Shown here: positions 6,932 to 10,702 of the stretch, one piece after another
How positions within the stretch are numbered: position 1 is the stretch's first letter
Layout of the letters: each line of letters begins with the position of its first letter
From: Pseudomonadota bacterium
GTDB lineage: Bacteria > Pseudomonadota > Alphaproteobacteria > Sphingomonadales > Sphingomonadaceae
DNA: 10,702 nt
Reading direction: 5' to 3'
Assembly (NCBI GenBank): GCA_023386135.1
Contig: JAEWKG010000055.1
Span: forward strand, 1 to 10,702
Notes under the pieces: model-generated
Database searches by the model: none
Told to the model about the DNA's origin: nothing
The model's input: the letters and a program-made list of their open reading frames with translations, nothing else
Translations under genes and position numbers: made by a program

Positions 6932-7837
6932 ATGAATATCACCGACCCCATCTTTCACGACGAAGCCAAGGCCACCGCGCACATTGAAGCGCAGCGCTGG
7001 AATGGCACGCCGGTGTGCCCGCACTGCGGTTCGCTCGCTGTGCGCAAGATGGGCGGCAAGACTCAGGCCGGTATGTTCCTCTGCAATGACTGCCGCGACA
7101 AGTTCACCGTCCGCACCGGCTCGGTGATGGAGCGCTCGCACATTCCGCTGCACAAGTGGCTGCTCGCGACCCACCTCATGGCTGCCAGCAAGAAGGGCAT
7201 GAGCGCTTCGCAAATGGCCCGTATGCTCCGCGTCACCTACAAGAGCGCTTGGTTCCTCTGCCACCGTATCCGCGAAGCCATGGACGGTGCGGCCCCTACC
7301 GGCCCTCTCGGCGGTCCTGACGGCACCGTAGAGGTCGATGAAACCTATGTCGGCGGCAAGGCGAAGAACCGCGCCACCCGCAAGCCCCCTCCCAAGAAGC
7401 CCGTTGTTGCCCTTGTCGAGCGCGACGGTCGCGCCCGTTCGTTTCATGTCGCCAATGTGCAGGCGAAGGATGTTCGCGCGCTGGTCGTAACCAACATCGA
7501 TCGCTCTTCGGCCCTGCTTACCGACGAAAGCCCCATCTACACCCGCATGGGTCGCGAGTTCGCGATGCACAAAACCGTGAACCACTCCGCTGGCGAGTAT
7601 GTCCGCAAGTAGTTCCACCACACCAACACGGTCGAAAACTTCTTCTCGATCTTCAAGCGCGGCGTGATCGGCACCTATCACCACCTTAGCGAAGCCCACC
7701 TTGGCCGCTACTGCGCCGAGTTCGATCTGCGCTACAACACCCGCGACATGAACGACAGCGAGCGCGCCCGCGAAATCCTGCTCGGCGGGATTGGCCGCCG
7801 CCTTACCTATCGGCGGGCTGACAAACTCGCCGCCTAA
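6932..7837 (+). pseudogene. IS1595-family (ISXO2-like) transposase interrupted by an amber codon
   Basis: Read straight through, this frame encodes 301 residues, a normal family length. The N-terminal zinc ribbon uses Cys29, Cys32 (CPHCGS), Cys51 and Cys54 (CNDC), followed by DKFTVRTGSVMERSHIPLHKW, a strong family signature. The catalytic domain has Asp136 in VEVDETYVGGK and Asp198 in LLTDESPIY. Codon 227 (7610-7612) is TAG, in GEYVRK*FHHTNTVENFFS; the HTNTVE block (Asn232, Glu235) and the following FKRG, which hold the remaining catalytic residues, come after it. A single G-to-T change from GAG would create this TAG. Codons after the stop keep the same frame and conservation to TAA 7835-7837, so the lesion looks recent. 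AGGA at 6921-6924 supports ATG 6932. It is probably inactive, unless amber readthrough occurs. Confidence 0.9.
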
Positions 7838-8023
7838 GCTGGCGAAGCTGCCCCGCCAGATTGGCGAGCGCCGCAAGCGCTGGACGGACTAGGCGCAATC
7901 GCGCCTTCACACACAGCATTAAACAACGCGGACTCGGCGGCTTCCTTGGTCGGCGCTAGTATCGTCATTGAACAGGTCTGGCCGCCTGATTCGTAAACGA
8001 ACGACCAAAGGAGGTTTTCTAGC
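7838..8023. other. Gap between transposase and passenger genes with two stem-loops
   Basis: CTGGCG (7839-7844) pairs with CGCCAG (7854-7859) right after the transposase stop. AGGCGC-AATC-GCGCCT (7891-7906) is a perfect 6-bp stem. Neither is followed by a T-run, so termination is possible but not shown. At the right end AAAGGAGG (8007-8014) is a near-perfect ribosome site, 9 nt before the ATG of the next gene. A minus-strand frame here is judged a shadow. Confidence 0.45.
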
Positions 8024-8230
8024 ATGGCTACTCGTCCCTACCCTTCGTTCTTACTTTTTCGCGATGCGAATAAGCAATTCCGTTGGCGGTGCGAAGCCGC
8101 CAACGGCAAGATCATCGCCAATTGCGGCGAAGGCTATCACAACCTCGCAGACTGCGAGTACGCCTTGGGGCTGCTTCAAAGCCCGCTGGAGGTTTGGGAG
8201 ACCCAAGAGGTCACTCAGTCGCGGCGCTGA
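8024..8230 (+). CDS. DUF1508 / YegP-like small protein (transposon passenger)
   Basis: A 68-residue soluble protein with one DUF1508 module: SFLLFRDANKQFRWRCEAANGKIIANCGEGYHNLADCEYALGLL contains the family pattern of a strand, a short turn, F-R-W-R, A-x-NG-x-I-I-A, G-E-x-Y and a closing helix. The family is widespread and mostly uncharacterised (E. coli YegP has two copies of the fold), so no role is assigned. The start is well supported by AAAGGAGG with 9-nt spacing, one of the strongest ribosome sites in the window. The stop at 8228-8230 overlaps, tail to tail by 16 nt, the end of the small minus-strand gene. Its position inside the transposon makes it cargo rather than a chromosomal gene. 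Confidence 0.8.
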   Translation: MATRPYPSFLLFRDANKQFRWRCEAANGKIIANCGEGYHNLADCEYALGLLQSPLEVWETQEVTQSRR

Positions 8231-8349
8231 TTGCCCTTTTTCAGCTTCTCGTGCGGCTTGTGGGGCGTTGCCAGCATCCGCTTTAGCGCGGCCTCGGCGC
8301 GCACCTTGGTTTCCTCCGGAGAGTAGGTCTCTGCCTTGTCCTCAGCCAT
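8215..8349 (-). CDS. Small charged hypothetical protein, 44 residues (transposon passenger)
   Basis: It reads MAEDKAETYSPEETKVRAEA followed by ALKRMLATPHKPHEKLKKGN and QRRD. The first half is acidic and helical, the second strongly basic, and the pattern A-L-x-R-x-L-x-T-P-x-K-P-H resembles a set of tiny alphaproteobacterial proteins I have seen annotated only as hypothetical. The start at ATG 8349-8347 is preferred over a longer frame from 8409 because that would run antisense through the start of the next gene. Purine-rich GGGAACGGGA precedes it. It is divergent from the HEPN-like gene with only 13 nt between the two start codons, and its end overlaps the DUF1508 gene by 16 nt. The function is unknown. 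Confidence 0.6.
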   Translation of the reverse strand: MAEDKAETYSPEETKVRAEAALKRMLATPHKPHEKLKKGNQRRD

Positions 8350-8362
8350 AAATCCCGTTCCC

Positions 8363-8836
8363 ATGTCAGTCGTCCGGACCGTGGGGCGCATAGCGGTCAA
8401 CTGGGGCAAAGCAGAGGGGTTTGCGGGCCTTGCCCTCGTGAAAATCTATTCGCTGCCGCCAGAGGCCGCCAGCGACCTCATACACATCATCGATTTGCGC
8501 AAAAAGTTCGACCTGCTCGATAAGCTATTCAAGGCGGGCAAGATACTGGCTGACCTGGCACCCGTCATGACTGAGATGCGCTGGATCAACAATCGCCTCA
8601 GGACCGGCCGAAATCACATCGCCCACGGCGTATGGGCGGTTAACAACGAGACGGGCGTGTCCGCCCTGCTTTCACTCACGAAGGAAACATACACGACCGA
8701 GAAGGACATGACGGTCTTGCTCGACCAATCGCGCTTCACGCTGCGGGTTATGAACCACCTTGCAGCTTGGGTCGAACAGCAAACGCTAAGGGAAGGATTG
8801 CCCGAGCGACCGCCTCTGCTGCCTTGGCAGGAGTGA
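8363..8836 (+). CDS. Helical protein with a HEPN-like RNHIAH motif (transposon passenger)
   Basis: A 157-residue protein predicted mainly helical. It begins MSVVRTVGRIAVNWGKAEGF, continues with LPPEAASDLIHIIDLRKKFD and a KLFKAG helix, and has RLRTGRNHIAHGVWAV with Arg83-Asn84-x3-His88. An arginine followed by a polar residue and a histidine four to six positions on is the catalytic signature of HEPN ribonucleases, found in many toxins and defence proteins. The position after two or three helices also suits the fold, and the WxxxE near the N-terminus occurs in uncharacterised families with an R-N-x-x-AHG motif. Fold and activity are inferences. No ribosome site is obvious before ATG 8363. It is head to head with the 44-residue gene and overlaps by 89 nt, tail to tail, the next minus-strand gene. 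It is soluble, with no signal peptide. Confidence 0.7.
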   Translation: MSVVRTVGRIAVNWGKAEGFAGLALVKIYSLPPEAASDLIHIIDLRKKFDLLDKLFKAGKILADLAPVMTEMRWINNRLRTGRNHIAHGVWAVNNETGVSALLSLTKETYTTEKDMTVLLDQSRFTLRVMNHLAAWVEQQTLREGLPERPPLLPWQE

Positions 8837-8951
8837 CCTCAAGGAAGTCGTTTCCGTAGCCACTCTCTAGTAAGGCGGCCCCTCCCGCCTCGATCATCTC
8901 TACAGTCAGTTCAAAAGATGTGCCGGCCTGTCCCTTGCTGGATTCGCACAT
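8748..8951 (-). CDS. Small hypothetical protein at the right end of the transposon, 67 residues
   Basis: The core SFELTVEMIEAGGAALLESG then YGNDFLEVTPAKAAEAVARAILPLA resembles a loose group of small phage- or island-borne proteins with a T-x-E-M-I-E-A-G start and a closing A-E-A-V-A-R-A helix; no function is known to me. The ATG at 8951 sits 7 nt inside the right terminal repeat, so the gene would be read inward from the end of the element. AGGTGAG just upstream is a poorly spaced ribosome site, and ATG 8897 is the alternative start. The last 89 nt overlap the end of the HEPN-like gene on the other strand, which lowers confidence that both are fully real. Confidence 0.5.
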   Translation of the reverse strand: MCESSKGQAGTSFELTVEMIEAGGAALLESGYGNDFLEVTPAKAAEAVARAILPLAFAVRPKLQGGS

Positions 8952-8957
8952 CTCACC

Positions 8958-8981
8958 TGCTCACTCAAGTATATAATTGCC
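8958..8981 (-). repeat. Right terminal inverted repeat (24 bp)
   Basis: The reverse complement of this segment matches 6871-6894 at 22 of 24 positions, including all 17 outer bases. It contains TATAAT at 8972-8977 on the plus strand, but no -35 box fits it, so promoter activity is doubtful. Confidence 0.93.
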
Positions 8982-8989
8982 TAAGCATC
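8982..8989. repeat. Right 8-bp target-site duplication of the transposon
   Basis: TAAGCATC here is identical to 6863-6870 and abuts the right inverted repeat. The interrupted host frame resumes at 8990. Confidence 0.93.
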
Positions 8990-9132
8990 AAACACGTGGA
9001 AAACAGCAAATCTCGGTCGAGCATGTCCACGCTGCCGCCGGCGGCCGCGCCATTGTCGGCAATGTTGATCTTCATGCGCCAAAAAAGGCAACAGCAAACC
9101 GCGGGCCGCACGCACAGTCCCCGAGCGAGTGA
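8990..9132 (+). pseudogene. 3' part of the conserved hypothetical gene split by the transposon
   Basis: Joined to the base at 6870 across one copy of the duplication, the frame reads LDKH-QTRGKQQISVEHVHAA, then AGGRAIVGNVDLHAPKK, and stops at TGA 9130-9132. The V-E-H-V-x-V-x-x-G-G-x-A-I-V-G-N-V ending is a conserved C-terminus that I recall from uncharacterised alphaproteobacterial and prophage-linked proteins, often just upstream of HGG-motif proteins, as here. It has no start codon of its own, so it is a remnant. With the 5' part, the repaired product would be roughly 190 residues. Confidence 0.75.
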
Positions 9133-9171
9133 AGCGGTTCGGTGGTTACTCACGCGCGAAACACTGCAGCC

Positions 9172-9405
9172 ATGCTTGGCGCGCCGCGTTGTGAGGCGAG
9201 AACGCGATCTGGTTCGTTATGTCAGGCGCCGGCGGTAAGCGGGCGAAAGCGGTGCCGAATGCACGGTGGGTCCAAGGGATCTGGCGCGCCGATAGACAAC
9301 GAAAATGCGATGAAACACGGCATGTACAGTCGCGAAATAATTGCACATCGAAAGAAGGTAAATAATTTTATAAGAGAAAATCGTAAACTTCTTCACATCT
9401 TGTGA
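9172..9405 (+). CDS. Small Cys-containing HGG-motif protein (HGGxxxG family)
   Basis: A 77-residue basic protein: MLGAPRCEARTRSGSLCQAP, AVSGRKRCRMHGGSKGSGAP, then DNENAMKHGMYSREIIAHRK and a helical tail ending in RKLLHIL. The pattern C-x-A-x-T-R-x-G-x-x-C-x-x-P-A then R-C-x-M-H-G-G and N-A-x-K-H-G is that of the small HGG-motif proteins common in prophages, islands and IS-rich zones of alphaproteobacteria. Three cysteines and histidines could bind a metal, which is an inference; the function is unknown. ATG 9172 is chosen because homologues begin just before the P-R-C. A GTG at 9142 is an alternative and no good ribosome site is seen for either. It follows the split gene by 39 nt on the same strand. 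The last third is noticeably AT-rich. Confidence 0.7.
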   Translation: MLGAPRCEARTRSGSLCQAPAVSGRKRCRMHGGSKGSGAPIDNENAMKHGMYSREIIAHRKKVNNFIRENRKLLHIL

Positions 9406-9762
9406 CATTCTCGATGTCAATCGGGAACTTTTGGCCGATTTCCTGATGTACTGCGACTTCTGACGGGAAGCTAGGAAGCGATCCGATTGACTTGGAAAAG
9501 GAGCTAATCTCGCGGCACGCGTCGTTGCGAACATGGGCTCGATCGAATTTGACGGCTCTTCGCTCAGCGCTTCCGCCGACGCCAGTATTTGCAGCGCGTG
9601 GCAAAATGTGGGCTCATCGCGCCGGGGATAGCTCTTCCCCGTTCCAAACGCTTTAGCGCGGTGACATTTCCTGTTCGCGGGTCAGCCGCACCAGCCAGCC
9701 CGCCGTCTCCCCAGCATTTCGCTACTCCCTCTCGGATCACCCAACCCAAACTCAGCAAGTGA
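9406..9762. other. About 360 bases with no supported gene
   Basis: All three plus frames are broken by several stops, and the minus-strand frames that cross it have no family resemblance I trust. The composition is mixed. It is probably decayed accessory DNA between the HGG gene and the fragment that follows. Confidence 0.5.
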
Positions 9763-9990
9763 CTGAGAGAACCCCTCGGAGAACAGCGTATCGCTGAAAT
9801 CAGCAATCGGTTGCCCGTGACCGTCCGCGAGGGACGCTCTGAAAACGCCATCACGCTCGGCAGCGTGATGATGATCAAATCACCTGGAAGGAATACTGGA
9901 AGGACGTCATCGGCGATGTGGGAGTATCCACAGAACATGACGCATGAACCAACACCGAGCATTCTAACCAATCCATCGAATCCAGAGTAG
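9763..9990 (+). pseudogene. Possible fragment of a DUF5681-like protein
   Basis: A frame open for 75 codons with no credible start contains RIAEISNRLPVTVREGRSEN followed by AITLGSVMMIKS. The P-V-T-V-R-E-G-x-x-x-x-x-I-T-x-x-E/S-x-M pattern resembles the C-terminal half of DUF5681 proteins, which often lie beside HGG-motif genes. The family's N-terminal F-K-P-G-Q-S-G-N-P segment is absent, and after MMIKS the resemblance is lost; a neighbouring frame offers ITWKEYWKDVIGD instead, suggesting a frameshift. It could also be chance. Confidence 0.3.
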
Positions 9991-10051
9991 CCCGCGTGAG
10001 CGCTATGTCACGTATTCGAGCTGCCGATTTAAGTGTCGGCTACGCGTTTAA

Positions 10052-10276
10052 CTTGGCGGTTTAATTAATTCTAAACCTGTTGCGGACGACGCTCTTCCAC
10101 ATCGAGAGGAGTATGACGCCCAGAACGATTCCGACCCACGCATTCCGCAAGAGATCGCAGAGATTCTCGAGGACCCAGCCGAGAAGGATTTCCAGGACTT
10201 ACTCGACCGAGCGGCTTACTTGTACATTATGGGCGCGTTTTCGACCCACCTGCGGGGTAAGGCTAATCGATGGTAG
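10052..10276 (+). pseudogene. Open frame without a start codon, possible 3' gene remnant
   Basis: After a TAA at 10049-10051 the frame stays open for 74 codons: SKPVADDALPHREEYDAQND, then PRIPQEIAEILEDPAEKDFQ and DLLDRAAYLYIMGAFSTHLR. Acidic helical composition and regular codons look protein-like, but the only ATG is near the end and no ATG, GTG or TTG lies at the front. It is probably the tail of a gene whose 5' end was lost. I recognise no family. Confidence 0.35.
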
Positions 10277-10464
10277 AGCCTTCTCCTTGGTCGCGGCAGT
10301 TCACTCGCTCGGCTTTGCAACTTGGGCCGCTCCGCATAAAGCGCCCTATTGTTGAGCGGCTTGGCCTGGACCTTCACCTTATGGTCGTGAAAGTCCGCGA
10401 AATGCTCGGAAGGTTATCAGGTCGCATCCTCGCACGAGCGCCCCCGCCGTCGGCCGTCTGGTAA
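10270..10464 (+). CDS. Doubtful 64-residue hypothetical frame
   Basis: The ATG at 10270 overlaps the end of the preceding open frame (TAG 10274-10276), an arrangement seen in coupled genes. The product starts MVEPSPWSRQFTRSALQLGP and has a basic helical middle (PIVERLGLDLHLMVVKVREM). No ribosome site or family resemblance was seen. It may be part of a decayed gene or chance. Confidence 0.25.
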   Translation: MVEPSPWSRQFTRSALQLGPLRIKRPIVERLGLDLHLMVVKVREMLGRLSGRILARAPPPSAVW

Positions 10465-10702
10465 GATCTTTATGCGCAGGAACGGCGCACGCGTGACGAT
10501 TCAAGCTGATGGTTCCGTTTTGGAAAGGCGATAGCCTATTTTGACTGTGCAACTCAGTCGATACTGGCTACGTGATCAGCCAGACTGGCGACCAGCTAAT
10601 TTACCCAGCGTGCGCTTGGCGCGGCTGAACGCTGGATAGGTACGTCGATGCCTTCGGCGCGATCTTAAACGCCACGCATACCCGCGTTTGCCAATGCTGA
10701 CG
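10465..10702. other. Right end of window, nothing recognised
   Basis: Stops are frequent in the plus frames; I found no RNA gene, repeat or regulatory motif here. Confidence 0.5.

Larger units (their letters stand above)
6871..8981 (+). mobile_element. IS1595-family transposon with passenger genes (2111 bp)
   Basis: Both ends are visible in the sequence. GGCAATTATATACTTGA at 6871-6887 is found as its exact reverse complement at 8965-8981; the match extends to 24 bp with 22 identical. The flanks are a perfect 8-bp duplication. Inside are a transposase gene with a zinc ribbon and an ISXO2/IS1595-type catalytic domain, and four small genes on alternating strands (8024-8230, 8215-8349, 8363-8836, 8748-8951). 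A bare IS1595-type element needs only about 1 kb, so nearly half of this one is cargo. Members of this family that carry passenger genes are established. The transposase has an in-frame amber codon, so the copy may be immobile unless helped in trans or read through. It lies inside an older gene, whose halves rejoin in frame when the element is removed. Confidence 0.92.

Noticed and set aside
6905..7876. Long minus-strand frame of 323 codons antisense to the transposase
   Set aside because: It is a mirror of the GC-biased transposase codons, with no family resemblance; the plus strand has a zinc ribbon and DDE-type motifs.
7834..8025. Minus-strand 63-codon frame containing TILAPTKEAAESALFNAV
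   Set aside because: Its start lies across the ribosome site of the DUF1508 gene, it has no ribosome site of its own, and codon use is irregular. It looks protein-like in part, so it could be reconsidered if related transposons conserve it.
8972..8977. Perfect TATAAT as a plus-strand promoter
   Set aside because: No -35 box fits at 15-19 nt, and it is part of the transposon's terminal repeat, which explains the AT-rich run.
9368..9604. Minus-strand frame ending IGQKFPIDIENVTRCEEVYDFLL, faintly like an acyl carrier protein C-terminus
   Set aside because: It lacks the DSL serine motif and the start region has no ribosome site; the last part is antisense to the HGG gene. Taken as chance.
6313..10702. 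CRISPR array, tRNA or integrase attachment site in the accessory zone
   Set aside because: No spaced direct repeats, cloverleaf or tRNA-end-like duplication was found by eye; the only duplication at the borders is the 8-bp one of the transposon.

Overview
The window looks like chromosomal DNA of a GC-rich alphaproteobacterium, most likely a sphingomonad. The reasons are the protein types, the strongly GC-biased codons of the housekeeping genes, and an inverted pair of the CTTCGACAAGCTCAG-type dispersed repeat that is common in Sphingomonadales and Caulobacterales. The genus cannot be fixed from the sequence alone.

Positions 1-6312 are dense housekeeping DNA. On the minus strand lie pdxH (pyridoxamine phosphate oxidase), then a fieF-type metal efflux gene joined to it by an ATGA overlap, then a repeat-bearing gap, then the start of a PhzF-family gene that leaves the window. 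Divergent from pdxH, on the plus strand, are a cyclopropane fatty acid synthase gene, a zinc-finger-less J-domain chaperone gene, a YihY/BrkB-type membrane protein gene and fabI (enoyl-ACP reductase). The last three are tightly packed (23-nt gap, then a 4-nt overlap), which suggests one operon devoted to protein folding and the membrane or fatty acids.

After fabI the character changes to accessory DNA with lower GC, small genes and broken genes (about 6313-10702). The main result is a complete IS1595-family transposon at 6871-8981 (2111 bp). It is bounded by 24-bp terminal inverted repeats (22/24 identical, the outer 17 bp perfect) and flanked by a perfect 8-bp target duplication, TAAGCATC. 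It carries a transposase gene interrupted by one in-frame amber codon, plus four small passenger genes: a DUF1508/YegP-like protein, a 44-residue charged protein, a protein with a HEPN-like RNHIAH motif, and a small protein of unknown role. The passengers overlap or abut one another on alternating strands.

The transposon sits inside an older gene. Removing the element and one copy of the duplication joins the two halves in frame, ending in an ISVEHVH...GGRAIVGNV segment. That gene already carries a frameshift. Immediately after it comes an HGG-motif protein gene with which it appears to be paired, then decayed reading frames, one of them resembling a piece of a DUF5681 protein. The final 240 bases hold nothing I can support.
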